Of a DNA stretch of 64,000 nucleotides, positions 1 to 12,258 are shown piece after piece; position 1 is the first letter of the stretch, and the number at the start of each line of letters is the position of its first letter. A program made the position numbers and the translations under genes. Location: NCBI GenBank assembly GCA_947311845.1, contig CAMZMU010000111.1, forward strand, positions 17,227,282-17,291,281, in the 5' to 3' direction. The notes beneath the pieces are model-generated. The model was not told where the DNA came from. It saw nothing but the letters and a program-made list of their open reading frames with translations, and searched no databases. The DNA comes from Poa pratensis (Eukaryota > Streptophyta > Magnoliopsida > Poales > Poaceae).

Positions 1-49
1 AAAAAGTGCTCCATGTAGCCCGGGTTCTTAAAAATCCCCGCTACAACTC

Positions 50-197
50 CCTCGGTTTCTAAATATACAATTTTAAATTTTTTTTCTTGATTCATAAGTA
101 TATGAATTGAAATGAGTGAATCAACACACTAAAATATATCTAAATATGTATAAATCAATAAAAAACTAAAAGGTCTTATAATTTGGAACGGGGGAGT
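50..197. mobile_element. Stowaway-like MITE, degenerate
   Basis: The left end reads CTCCCTCGGTTTCTAAATA and the right end is its approximate inverse (TAATTTGGAACGGGGGAG followed by TA). AT-rich interior without an ORF. The left TA target duplication is mutated, so the family call rests on the ends only. Confidence 0.45.
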
Positions 198-284
198 ATT
201 TTAGATAAGTAAAGCTTACAATTATGGTCCTCTATAGAACAACAAGATACAGTCTGGACTAGCATGTTTAAACGCTGAATGTGC

Positions 285-670
285 TTTTGGCCCGAGATCC
301 AGTGCTCCCTTCGTTAAAAAATTCGAAAATCATACTTGCGAGTTGCGAGTTTGCAAAAAATCTGAATTTTTTCCGGATGAATGGTGTACCCCAAACATGC
401 AAAGTTTCAGTTTGACATACTTTATAATATGGGCTACACGAAAATAAAAAAATCTCATAAACTTAGAGATTTGAAAATATGCATACCTAAATCCACACAC
501 TTGTCATTTTCGTGTTGCTCAAAATACAAGGTACTGGAACTTGATATTTAACACGTTCGTGTGATATACATTGGCTACACACTAATATTTTTCAGAATTT
601 TGTGAAACTCATAAATATGATTTTTTTTTTAAAAAAAATTGAAGGGAGCACTGGATCTCGGGAGCCAAAA
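285..670. mobile_element. MITE-like element with about 27-bp inverted ends
   Basis: The sequence starting TTTTGGCCCGAGATCC near 285 returns inverted at about 640-670 (GGATCTCGGGAGCCAAAA), and the match continues inward through AGTGCTCCCTTC. The 385-bp AT-rich interior has no ORF. Related terminal motifs (GGCTCC...GGAGCC) recur at 33898-34265. The superfamily is not clear because no target duplication stands out. Confidence 0.6.
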
Positions 671-2264
671 TCTCCACTCTGTTCCAAAATGTAAATAATG
701 TAAGACGTTTACCAAAACATGTTACATTATAGAAAATAGGTAGTGCCATATTTGTTTGCTAAAAGTTTTGCTATGAAGTCAAGCACAAATTTTTATTAAC
801 TGTACGATCTACAGCTGCAGCGATATGTTGATGCCGATGAACTTTATAGCTCTATTTTGAGCAAATGTATAGACGATGTAGTTGTTGTTTTAGATAAGTA
901 AGGGTTATAATGATCGTCCTCTCTAAAAAAAACAAGATACACGCTTCAATAGCTAGTAAGGACTAGCATACTTAATCTTTGTTTGCTATGAAGTCAGCTA
1001 AAAAATTAACTCTATTGAGCTACAGCTGCGCCGAGATGCTGATTTTAACAGCTTGGCTTTTCTTTCCACGAAATACAGAGATGGCCAGGGTTTCTTCCCT
1101 TCTTCCAAGTATAAGACTTGATATGAAACACTAAAATAAAAAAATAGTACAACTACAAATACTAAAAGCATAGAACTAGTGCAACTAGAAGTGGATTCCC
1201 AAACCACAAACATGAATTCCTTCATGCTTCGCTTCAAAGTTGACGATTTGTTTGATCTTTTTATGTCTTTCATGATGTCTACACATGCTTAGTTTCCTTA
1301 CAACAATCAAAGAAATGAGTTTAAACAATCGTGTCATGAATACATAATTTGTGTGGGATCACAAGAGGAACCGAAAGCCGCTAGAGATATTTATTTTAAG
1401 GGCATGTACGTAAATCTAAATCTGTTTGAACTTCGGTTAAACTAAATGTTTATATCATGATGTTAAACTTTCTTCACAAAAAATGAGTTAATAAAGGTGT
1501 GGAAGCATTTTTTAGTATAGTAGCATTCACAATGGTTTGGTATCTTTTATTGCTACCATATGCTGCAATGCGCTCATCTATTTAAACGACTTGCACTTCA
1601 TGAATATGATAACCATGTTCTCTTAGTCGCAACCTTGATCAGGGAGGAGTATGAGTCTAACATTGTGGACGCTGATGACTGTTTTGCATCATATTTTACT
1701 TCGTGTTTTGCATACATACACATAGTGTTTTTATCATTTTACCGTCCATGCGTGAACCTATTTTGTTGATTCAACCAAGATCCCAAAAATAAGAGGAATA
1801 AATAGTGGTGAGAGAAGCTGCCCTTTCCTTTGTCAACCATCAATGAGGACATAACGGATATGCAAGAGCTTACTCCACATCCACGGGGGGCTCTTAACTA
1901 ATAGTGTACCCATCGATTGCTATCCAGGGCTAGTGTGATTGTGCGGGGTGTGTGACCGAGCTTCCGGACATATCTTTATGTGGGGCCCCGCCCATACATG
2001 TCATGCTAATAAAAAAGAGTACTATCCTACTCAATTTATTACATGCTAGTGGTGAATCCAACACTCCTTGAGAATGCTTTTAGCCCTACCAAGCGTTCAT
2101 CCTTTTCATTGTTCACTCTCTCCACCTTTTATTGCTTTCTTTAATATTGTTTTGGTCTCAAACACAATCATCATAAACACTTTCAACACACTCGTTTTTG
2201 TTTGGGATCAAGATAACTTGCAGGTACATTTTAGTAAACTCACAACAATGGATGAAAAAATACG
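671..2264. other. Intergenic, nothing recognised
   Basis: AT-rich sequence with only short chance reading frames and no paralogous match elsewhere in the window. No gene, RNA or repeat structure could be supported. Confidence 0.5.
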
Positions 2265-2269
2265 ACATC

Positions 2270-2759
2270 TGACAGGGATATACCTTTCGGGTACCCTACC
2301 ATGAGGGTACCTGGTGCACGTATCGACTAGGCCCAACTATCAAGAGCCTACATGAACCCATGAAAGAAGGCCCAAGAAGATGGAGTATCTTCCAAGTTAG
2401 GCGAAGCCATAATCGTTTTAGACTTTCCTTATATGTAATCTGAGTCGGTTGCGAACTCCCGAGACCCAGCCTATTATATAAAGGCTGGGAGGGCCGCCGA
2501 TAGAAGGGCACGTAATACTCGAACCACCAAAGCCCTAGCGAGATCGACATCTCGCCGGGACTCCATTGTAGCTCGCATATACCCTCATATCAATACCAGA
2601 CAACAGGAAGTAGTGTGTTACTCTCCGGAGGCCTGAACCTGGGTAAATCCCTGCTTTTGCTTGTCAGCCGACGAAACTACCAGCTCTACCACGTTCTCTC
2701 CCCCGTAATCTCAACCCTAGGTCCTTAACCATGCGATTTGATGAGTTAACCCCTCATCA
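2270..2759 (+). repeat. 5' LTR of the Tat-type element
   Basis: 490 bp, starts TGACAGGGATATACC and ends CCCCTCATCA. Nearly identical to 23948-24478. It contains a TATA-like stretch (TATTATATAAAGG near 2472-2484), the likely core promoter of the element. Confidence 0.93.
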
Positions 2760-2777
2760 ATTGGGCCGTCTGTGGGA
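2760..2777 (+). other. Primer-binding site of the Tat-type element (degenerate)
   Basis: ATTGGGCCGTCTGTGGG directly follows the 5' LTR and resembles the common gypsy site TGGCGCCGTCTGTGGG with one base missing. This is the expected tRNA primer position. Confidence 0.6.
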
Positions 2778-3510
2778 AAGAATAGTGTTGGACTCACGGT
2801 TTCGCCGGTTCCATCGGAATACGGCGACTCGCCGATCGCATCTACGAACGGCAACTCGCCAACTGCATCGACAAATCACAACTCGCCGACTCGGTCGACA
2901 TACGGCAACTCGCCGACTCGCCCGAAAATTGGCAGCCCGCCAACTTCACCAACAAAACGCACATTTGATCCGCACTCGCCAGAAGTCCGAGAGACGTTCG
3001 CCAGTCTCGAGTCAGGTTTGGATTTAACTGTTGGAGCATTCAATTTTTTCGTAAACAAGTTTGGTACGCAGGACTTGACAGTCCACGACAACTCGCGACT
3101 GCCGCACCGATGCTCCGTCGACTACGTCCGTCCCATTGTCGATTCTCGAAGCCTGCTCATCTGCAACAACCATGTCGACTCCAGAGATCAACGAGTGCAT
3201 GACAAAAGAACTCCAAGGTGAGGAAGCTGAATCAGCGTACCGCAAAAATGATCTCGAGCTCGATTTTCCACTCGATGACACCCTCGACTACGGGATCTCC
3301 CTCGACGACTTCGACGAACCCGAAATTCATAACGACAACAACGTCGACTCTGAGATCTGCACCAACAACAAACTCGACTCCGAGGTCCACAACGGTTTTG
3401 CTGACACCGAGATGAGCATAGACGATGAACGCATCGACAACGAGATCCATCCAGACGGACCACTCGATGGGCATACCGACTCCGACATGAGCCTTGATGA
3501 AAACGTCTAG
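2772..3510 (+). pseudogene. Leader region with repeat-rich reading frames ahead of gag
   Basis: Two overlapping reading frames precede gag. The first (2772-3221) has five successive copies of a 9-residue unit of the form N-x-N-S-P-T-x-S-T in its N-terminal third, encoded by a 27-bp tandem repeat at about 2812-2950. The second (3136-3510) is strongly acidic, with recurring Asp-x-Glu-Ile-His and Leu-Asp-Asp motifs. They may be one former frame broken by indels, forming the N-terminal part of a gag precursor. No known domain is recognised, and coding potential is inferred from the repeat periodicity only. Confidence 0.45.
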
Positions 3511-3523
3511 TCCATGACAGGAA

Positions 3524-4866
3524 TTGGCAGCACATACACGTACCCGCGGGTCATCCCCCATCAGGTTTACGTTGCCATCAACGGAGAATCATCTGAAGCC
3601 GCAGCCTGCCGCAGGGACAGAATACCCATGCACGGTAACTATGCCGGATGGGGTCACAACTCTGACAATTACTGAGATGGCAGCAAAAGCAGACAAAGTC
3701 ATTAAGGAGTGCACAATGATGCCAGCAGACGCAACTCCAGAAGAGACGTTGACCTTCCAGTACTTCAACTGGCAGGAATCACTTCGCCTGCAAAGCATCA
3801 GAGCAACACTCGAGGAGCGCAAAAGGCAAGCCAGCATCTCGAGCGCACGAAAAGACAACTATCACTTAGCTCCACAGGGCGGGCGAGCCCAAGAGGCAGA
3901 TCGAGGCTGGCACGCCTCCCGGAAGATGAGAGGGAGGCAATTACTCGCAACCTAGGCTTGTCATTCATGACACACGACGACGAAGGAATCCCAGTACCCA
4001 AAACAGCTGCATGTGCTCTTTTCTCTGTGGGTGCTTACCTCAAAGCAATGCAGCCTCCGGCGGACGATCCCAACGCAGCCCTGCATCGCCAACAGCTCAA
4101 ATCACTGGCCCTAGCGGTGAGGCCATACATCCGGAAGCAAATACTCCAGGAGGGAGTCGAGATCGCAACATAGTCAGCTCGCGACAGGCAGCACACGATC
4201 GTAGTGGTCGCAGGCACCACTCGGAGGAAACAAGGAAAGGCACACGCCGACACGGGACCAGCAGAAGCAGATCTCGAAGGTCTTCAAGTAGCGACTCATA
4301 TTCCGACCGGGAGCCCGAGCCATGCGGAGCCTTGTGTTTCACTCGCCGCATCCGCGAGACACGGATGCCCAAAGGGTTCAAGCTAACATCTGAACAACAA
4401 AACTACACAGGTCGACAGGAACTTTCGGGATGGCTAGAAGACTATAGACTCGCCGTCTCAAGCCAACGAGGCACGAATACTACGGCAATGCAATACATAC
4501 GACTCATGCTCGAAGGTATAGCCCGCGACTGGCTCAAGGCGCTACCTCCATCGTCATACGACTCGTGGGATCACTTCCGCAGAGACTTCATCAAGAACTT
4601 CGAACCTCTGTGCGAGCGACAAAAACATTCGAAGAACTGAGAGCCTGCACTCAGCGATCAGACGAAACATTGAGATCATAATACGGCGATGGACCACCAT
4701 ACGCAACTCAGTCGGCGCAATATCAGAAGATAGGGCCATGGACGCCTTCATCATGGGTCTCGCCAGGCGAGATTTCAAAGAAGCGCTTGGTCGAGAAAAG
4801 CCAACCTCCATGGCTAACCTCATAAAAATCGCGACTGAGTGGGCAGATGGAGAACATTCGGTTCGA
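3524..4866 (+). pseudogene. gag of the Tat-type element, frameshifted and split
   Basis: Gag coding sequence spread over three frames. An N-terminal part is at 3524-3955, the next part continues at about 3900-4173, and the capsid-like core lies at 4300-4640. The core has the usual retrotransposon gag pattern: ELSGWLEDY, then an alpha-helical stretch with ARDWLKALP and SWDHFRRDFIKNF. Downstream, RACTQRSDETLRS and GLARRDFKEAL fit the gag C-terminal half in another frame. The frame is then cut by the nested element at 4872, and the Arg- and Tyr-rich tail resumes at 12259-12453. At least three frameshifts make it non-functional. Confidence 0.8.
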
Positions 4867-4871
4867 GCAAC

Positions 4872-6598
4872 TGATGGCCCTTCACGTAGTTACCTGCGTG
4901 AAAAGTAAATGGGTTAGGTTGAGACTCCAAGTGCAGAGTGTGTAGTAAGTGGAAGACGTGTTTTCCCCACGAGGGGTGACTCGAGGGTTTAATATCGAAC
5001 TCTCGGGGAATCAGTAGTGAAGATTTATCTTTCCTATCCTTCTTTTGGTTACCTACAAAACAAAGTAAATGTTTTGGTCCTCAACCTCACCTAGTGGTTG
5101 TCAAGCACAAGGTGTGAGAATGATATCAAGATAATATGCAATGCAAACAAGAAATAAATATGCAATGGTGGTAAATAAATATGCAAGGATGGTGGTAGCA
5201 ATGATAAATGATATTTTTGGGTTTTATATGATGAATGCAAGATGTAAAAGTGTTTTTGTATTTTCGGATTTTTAAATGGCAGAAAATGGAAAAGTGGTAA
5301 AAGTGGTTGGAAAGGTGTTTTTATGATTAAAAATGGACCGGGGTTCATGGTTTCACAAATGCACTCTCTCTTTAATAAAGTGGTAGACAATGGAACACTA
5401 GAGTTGACATATGAGATTGCAACACAACAGTTTAATGACAAGTTATAATTATATGGGCATCACGTCCTAACATAGAGACCTTTTGGTTATTAGTCTCTCT
5501 TATACTCCACCAAGATGCGAACTAAATCATAACACCTCAGTAATTAAGATAACTCAGAGTATAGCAATAAGTATCATGACATGAAGTTAAAATAAGAACA
5601 TGCTAGATCTAGTCATGGAGTAGTGGCAATGGTCACACCCACATCTCCGGTAGCATGGTATTTCTTTTTATCCCTAGTGAGGCAACAAAGTAAGGTAAAT
5701 ACCCAAGTGGATCGCAGAACTTTCTCTCACGTTCACTGCACTAGCCACCCCCCGTTACTCCAACTAATGCACACGTTCCCCCTCACACGCTCTCATAAAC
5801 ATGCTTGATCATGACAAGTAAATAAGAACGGGGTACATAATATGCATCTACTTTCATAACTGAAACAAAACCATTGCAATCTCAAACATATATTAACTCA
5901 TAAAAAGATCCACCACAAAGGTATTACATAGATGACCGTAATCATGTTCAGCAGCTCATACGGTACTAATTAGTGAAGCTCAAGAGAGAGAGATACATAA
6001 GTTACTTCCACAAACCCATAGTCCAGAGGTGGACTACTCCCTCTTCATCATGGAGACGGTGGAGAAGATGGAGACCACGCCGGCAGCGCCCCGCCGGAGT
6101 TTTCCCCCTCCAATCTGCAGCTCCAGGTCTCTGTTTCGGTGTTTCTGTGTTTCTGCGGCGCTCCTTCCAGAGAACGTCGGGGGACTATTTTTATAGGCGG
6201 TTTTAGGTCAAAACGGAGTCGGTGGAGGAAAGATCGACGGCAACGGAGCTCCGAGGCCAAAAGGGGGGTCCCACGCGGCCAGGTACATGGGCCGCGTGGG
6301 CCCACTCATCGGCCCTCGGGCCTCCGCTTGTTTGCTTCCTTCGCTCCCAGCTTTGTTCCTTCCAAAAACTGATGCTCGTAAATTTCCAGGTCATTTGGAC
6401 GTCGTTTGGGTCCCTGAAACATTAAAATATAGAAATAGGGTTTTCTGCCTGCGCAGGGTTAATTCCATAAAAAATAGGAAACATATCAAATATTCCCAAA
6501 ATCATTATAAAACAGTGATATAACCCTTATATGATGCAAATATGACTGGAATATAAGTAAAATAATGCAAAGTTCATGTATGCATTTTACATGCATCA
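4872..6598 (-). repeat. 3' LTR (in element sense) of the nested element
   Basis: 1727 bp; on the plus strand it runs from TGATGGCCCTTC to ACATGCATCA. Its last 650 bp are related, in inverse orientation, to the solo LTR at 15891. Confidence 0.92.
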
Positions 6599-8962
6599 AC
6601 ATCCCCAAGCTTAACCTATACTCGTCCTCGAGTATGAAGGTGATAAAACTAACATGGACTTTGCAATTTAATACTACAATGGATATCAAAGATGATTACT
6701 ATTGCTACATAGAGTCAAATGATTCATTCTTAAAAGGAGTAGCAATATGCAAGATAGTTTATGAAGTGATATCAAGTATTCAATGCAAGGATGTTCAATG
6801 ATAATTCACAAAGTGTAACATAAAGAAAGTACTATGGACCACATGTATGCATAATGATAAGTAAGAACATCCTACAATGGTCATAGAGTATTGATGAAAA
6901 TCTGAATATAAAAGGTGGACACTTTGGAAAGATATATATGAGTAGAGGTAAAGCATGAATAAGTTTCATCTAACTTCTGAACTTCTCTACTTAAGTTAAT
7001 GATTGTAATGTGGTAATCCTTGGTGTCAAGCTCTCATTCCCCTATCATAGCATCTTGAATGATTAAGTTTAAAGTGAAAGCAAATATGAGTAGTGTGCTT
7101 GACAAAGTACAGGTTGAAAGTCTCATGCCCCTTGAATACAAGTACCTACTCCATGTGTTACTCAACTTGGAAACAAAGCAAGTTCAAGTTAAATATCATT
7201 GTAAGTAATAATAGTATCATTAAGAGCGTCAACTGGGGTACCTCTTGTCCCAGGATATGGAACAAGCCCATATCAAAATGACAAGACAAACAAACACAAT
7301 GAACAATCTCAACACCCTTTTTATTTACCATTAGATAGCTTTTTATTGTAAGGTGTATCACAGAAGGTTCACCATAGCATGTAAGTAAATTTCCACCATG
7401 AATGATGCATGGCTTAGATTAGCGGCCCAGGCGTCTCTCTAACCATTTATACAAACTCATTTAAACTCACTTCATTTCCACATTTATTTCACCCATGGTA
7501 AGCATCCATAAACAAAAGTACATGATATCAACTAAATGAATGAAGTGCATGTTGAAAGCTTGCCATGTGACAGCACATATGAGCTAACTCTCAACCAAAG
7601 ACATTTGTCAAGCCACAACATCATAATTTTAATCACAATGGGTCATATTTTATTTATGCAATGAAAGTAAAGTGTGCATCAAGTTCGAGAGAGCTCTATA
7701 ACCAACTTTTCCCACAACAATAACAACATAAGCATTTTCATTCAGAGGTATAGATAACACAAATATCATGATAAACATACTCGGAATAGCATAAAGCTAA
7801 TAGGTAGATATGGTGGACTCACTGGAAAAACTTTGGTTGAAGGTGTTGGAAACAAGTTTTTGCTTGTTGGAATTTTTGGGCTAGCAAGAGGGAGAAAGTT
7901 GACCATCTAAATGCATGCATGAGTGTCCATAGAACTAACTAATCCATGTTAAACAAGTAAATAACATTCAGCATCAAAACATGAATAAAAGATAGCTCTT
8001 GATAAAATACTTGCAAATTATTACTCATTAACAAGCTCATGAATCATGCAACTATATGTATCTTTTAAAATCAACTCAACATCCCTTTTCCCAATCTTAT
8101 AATAGCATCCAACATAATTCAACCCAAATTTCCAGTAGCTCTCTCATATATAAATGATAGTGTGGTGGTCTCAAAAATAAAAATCAAACCAAAACAAACA
8201 AAAAGACGCTCCAAGTTTATGCGATAAAGTGTTTCGATCGAAAAACAGAAGTTAGACGTGTGCAAACCGAGAGTGTGTAGGTCCAGTGGGGTTGTCTTCA
8301 CATCCCCAAGCTTATGGTCTTCACCATCCTTGGATAGCTCTTGGTGCATCTCCTCTAATCCCTGTGAAAAAACTTCAAAACACCGTTTCTCCCATTTCTT
8401 TTCTGTGGGGTGCATTAGTAGTGATAAACAAATAGATTTCTTGCTGCATATAATCCTTAGAAAAAATTCATATGAATGTCCAGAAAGTGTATAATGTTGT
8501 ATGCCTACTCATAAACTCAATTGGATCAAAAAGATTCAAGTTAAAAGTTCTAAGCATGCATCAAACAAAATGGGACAGAATCTGTCCAGAAAAACAGCAG
8601 CAGCAAAACGTATTTTTCTACCCTACTTAACTTTGTCGAAAATTCCGAAAAATTCATGCATACAGAGGATGAAAAGTTGCAACTACAGTTCAAATATGAG
8701 CTCATTCGGAGTTACAGAATAAGAATTAAAAATCATACCGTGCACAGATTCGTGCAGGAATAAAATCTCCGAACGCTATAAGCAACTTTTCAACCAAAAT
8801 GAGTAAAACTTGGCACTTTATTAAAAATTCCAGAAACTAAACTAAACACTAAGTCTCTTGTTACAGCAAGAGGACACAAAGAAAATCAAAATAAAAACAA
8901 CCGGGTTGCCTCCCGTAAAGCGCTTTCTTTATAGCCATATAGCTAGGCTTCTTACTTGATGT
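6599..8962 (-). other. Non-coding spacer of the nested element
   Basis: AT-rich 2.4 kb between the protease remnant and the 3' LTR, where a full gypsy element would carry reverse transcriptase and integrase. No pol motifs (such as YVDD or a DDE triad) are seen in either direction. On the minus strand a purine-rich AAGCTTGGGGATG lies just before the LTR at about 6599-6612 and is the likely polypurine tract. Confidence 0.7.
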
Positions 8963-9567
8963 TTATTGTGGACGAAGCTCATGAGGGAGCTTGAACTTTG
9001 TGTCCCTCTTCCTTGGGAAGTGTTCCATGCACTTCTTGTGTGGAAACTGAAACTTCACATTCCCTTCTTTTGAATCAATGATAGCACCTGTAGTACGAAG
9101 AAAAGGTCTTCCAAGAATAATTGGACTAGAGGTTTTATTCCCCATATCCATGATTAGAAAATCAACAGGCACAAATGTCATATGTAACTCTACCATAACA
9201 TCACTTACTTTTCCTAAAGCATGTTTAATGGAATCATCAGCAAGTGCAAGTTCAATAGAGCATTTTTCAAGATTTTTAATTCAAGTACTTCATATAGTTC
9301 TTTAGATAAAACAGAGACACTAGATCCTAGATCAAGTATAGCATGGTGTGTCTCTTTTCCAATGGTTACTAGACTTTGGGAATCCATATCCCCAAGCTTA
9401 GGTGGTATCATAGCCTCTTGGTTGTACCTAGCAATCTTTTCTTTCAAGACATGATTAGCAATATAAGAACCAAAACCAGCTTGGTTAGAGTTGATGGAAG
9501 GATCACTTGCAAATTTTTGTAAGATAGATATTAATTCATGCAAGCTACAATTCTCTAAGTCAAGCAA
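8963..9567 (-). pseudogene. Retropepsin-like aspartic protease of the nested element
   Basis: Two minus-strand frames, 9567-9214 and 9196-8963, cover one protease-like region. The active-site flap region reads ILDLGSSVSVLSKELYE, with the Asp-Leu-Gly-Ser-Ser form of the catalytic triplet. The second part has the downstream signature IILGRPFLRTTGAIID, typical of gypsy proteases. The frames do not join without a shift near 9200, and a cluster of stops separates them from gag upstream. The coding ends at about 8963 with no reverse transcriptase following. Confidence 0.75.
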
Positions 9568-9591
9568 TGGTTCCTTACTTCACTAAGCATT

Positions 9592-10216
9592 TTAACTTCT
9601 CAACTTTCTTTTCTTTTTAACCCAAACTTGTTGCTTAACAGGAACTTCTTTCACATGTTTAAATGATGAGTCTTTTCTTATTGAATCACTAACACAAACC
9701 AGCTTTTCCTCAATTCTATTGAGGTAAACATCTTTTTCAAGAAATTCCTTCTCACATAATCTTAGTTTATGCATGACATTAACTAATTCATTGTTTATCT
9801 TGGGAATAATGTTTTCAGAATAAGATACTAGTTGTTCAAAATCCTCTTTACTTGGTAGCTTCTCTAACTTAGTTTCAAATTTATCTTTGGATAATGCAAG
9901 TGCTACCGCGGTGTCCTCCAACTTTTTCTTGCTACCCACAAAGCTACCAAAGATTCTTCTAAGTGTCATGGCTGCACAAGGGTGTTGACAACACAAAACT
10001 TCCCCCTGTAGCCCCATCTAAAGCATTTTGGTACCAAGGGTCTATTCCATAATAGAAGTAAAGGTTTAGCTTTTCATCTTCACAAGGTGTAGGATCTTCA
10101 TAGTGCATCCTATTAATTCTTACCCAAGCATCTTTTAATGTTTCTCCATGATATTGTTTAAAATTAGAAACCGAATTCAATGGAGGACTCACTCCTTGTT
10201 TGTTTCCCAGAACCAT
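9592..10216 (-). pseudogene. gag remnant of the nested element
   Basis: The first part (10216-9959) has the gag pattern GETLKDAWVRINRM followed by LNLYFYYGID and a conserved ALDGATGGSF stretch, which matches Athila-like and related grass gypsy gag proteins. The second part (10017-9592) is Lys/Glu-rich and probably coiled-coil, ending in a basic KKKRK tail. The two are in different frames, so a frameshift lies near 9990. Confidence 0.7.
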
Positions 10217-10494
10217 GATTGCAAGTTTTTATGTGTTTTTAATTTTTTATGCAAAACTGAAAAATGATAAATATGCAAACCGAAATAACAAATGCAAGAC
10301 AATGACAAAACAAGATAAATTGCTTTGAAGGTAAAGATGGATAAGATGATGCTCACGTAGGTGCAACCTCCCCAAGCTTAGGTGTTAGCACAAGTTGGTG
10401 ATGAAGTTGACTTGGTGAGATATCCTTGGATAAACCCGGCACCAGAAAACAGAGCTAGTGCAGGGACCCTTGGATAAACCTTTCAGCAATGATT

Positions 10495-10510
10495 CCCGGC
10501 AACGGCGCCA
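10495..10510 (-). other. Primer-binding site of the nested element
   Basis: On the minus strand it reads TGGCGCCGTTGCCGGG, ten bases from the LTR end. This fixes the element's orientation and marks it as gypsy-type. Confidence 0.85.
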
Positions 10511-10520
10511 AAAACAGTCT

Positions 10521-12258
10521 TGATGGCCCTTCACGTAGTTACCTGCGTGAAAAGTAAATGGGTTAGGTTGAGACTCCAAGTGCAGAGTGTGTAGTAAGTG
10601 GAAGACGTGTTTTCCCACGAGGGGTGACTCGAGGGTTTAATATCGAACTCTCGGGGAATCAGTAGTGAAGATTTATCTTTCCTATCCTTCTTTTGGTTAC
10701 CTACAAAACAAAGTAAATGTTTTGGTCCTCAACCTCACCTAGTGGTTGTCAAGCACAAGGTGTGAGAATGATATCAAGATAATATGCAATGCAAACAAGA
10801 AATAAATATGCAATGGTGGTAAATAAATATGCAAGGATGGTGGTAGCAATGATAAATGATATTTTTGGGTTTTATATGATGAATGCAAGATGTAAAAGTT
10901 TTTTGTATTTTCGGATTTTTAAATGGCAGAAAATGGTAAAGTGGTAAAAGTGGTTGGAAAGGTGTTTCTTATGATTAAAAATGGACCGGGGTTCATGGTT
11001 TCACAAATGCACTCTCTCTTTAATAAAGTGGTAGACAATGGAACACTAGAGTTGACATATGAGATTGCAACACAACAGTTTAATGACAAGTTATAATTAT
11101 ATGGGCATCACGTCCTAACATAGAGACCTTTTGGTTATTAGTCTCTCTTATACTCCACCAAGATGCGAACTAAATCATAACACCTCAGTAATTAAGATAA
11201 CTCAGAGTATAGCAATAAGTATCATGACATGAAGTTAAAATAAGAACATGCTAGATCTAGTCATGGAGGAAGTGGCAATGGTCACACCCACATCTCCGGT
11301 AGCATGGTATTTCTTTTTATCCCTAGTGAGGCAACAAAGTAAGGTAAGATACCCAAGTGGATCACAGAATTTTCTCTCACGTTCACTGCACTAGCCACCC
11401 CCCGTTACTCCAACTAATGCACACGTTCCCCCTCACACGCTCTCATAAACATGTTTGATCATGACAAGTAAATAAGAACGGGTACATAATATGCATCTAC
11501 TTTCATAACTGAAACAAAACCATTGCAATCTCAAACATATATTAACTCATAAAAAGATCCACCACAAAGGTATTACATAGATGACCGTAATCATGTTCAG
11601 TACTCATACGGTACTAATTAGTGAAGCTCAAGAGAGAGAGATACATAAGTTACTTCCACAAACCCATAGTCCAGAGGTGGACTACTCCCTCTTCATCATG
11701 GAGACGGTGGAGAAGTCGTTGGAGAAGATGGAGACCACGCCGGCAGCGCCCCGCCGGAGTTTTCCCCCTCCAATCTGCACTCCAGGTCTCTGTTTCGGTG
11801 TTTCTGTGTTTCTGCGGCGCTCCTTCCAGAGAACGTCGGGGGACTATTTTTATAGGCGGTTTTAGGTCAAAACGAGTCGGTGGAGGAAAGATCGACGGCA
11901 ACGGAGCTCGAGGCCAAAAGGGGGGTCCCACGCGGCCAGGTACATGGGCCACGTGGGCCCACTCATCTGGGCCCTCGGGCCTCCGCTTGTTTGCTTCCTT
12001 CGCTCCCACGCTTTGTTCCTTCCAAAAACTGATGCTCGTAAATTTCCAGGTCATTTGGACGTCGTTTGGGTCCCTGAAACATTAAAATATAGAAATAGGG
12101 TTTTCTGCCTGTGGAGGGTTAATTCCATAAAAAATAGGAAACATATCAAATATTCCCAAAATCATTATAAAACAGTGATATAACCCTTATATGATGCAAA
12201 TATGATTGGAATATAAGTAAAATAATGCAAAGTTCATGTATGCATTTTACATGCATCA
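10521..12258 (-). repeat. 5' LTR (in element sense) of the nested element
   Basis: 1738 bp, nearly identical to 4872-6598. On the minus strand it begins TGATGCATGTAAAATGCATA and contains a TATA-like motif (CCTATAAAAATAG) near 11845-11857. Confidence 0.92.

Larger units (their letters stand above)
4872..12258 (-). mobile_element. Non-autonomous gag-protease LTR retrotransposon nested in gag
   Basis: A 7387-bp element with two LTRs (4872-6598 and 10521-12258) and the 5-bp duplication GCAAC at 4867-4871 and 12259-12263. It is on the minus strand: the primer-binding site sits inside the right-hand LTR and all coding reads right to left. Only gag and protease remains are found. There is no reverse transcriptase, RNase H or integrase, and 2.4 kb before the left LTR has no long ORF. 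The LTRs differ by few substitutions and short indels, so the insertion is young relative to its host. It must have moved with enzymes from another element. Confidence 0.92.

Noticed and set aside
2812..2950. Possible CRISPR-like direct repeats
   Set aside because: The 27-bp units are contiguous coding repeats without unique spacers, and the genome is eukaryotic.
3188..3535. Minus-strand Cys/Arg-rich frame opposite the gag leader
   Set aside because: Shadow of the acidic plus-strand repeat frame; composition follows from the complementary codons.
6048..6425. Overlapping short frames in the nested element's LTR
   Set aside because: Lie wholly inside the LTR and recur in the other LTR; no protein features.
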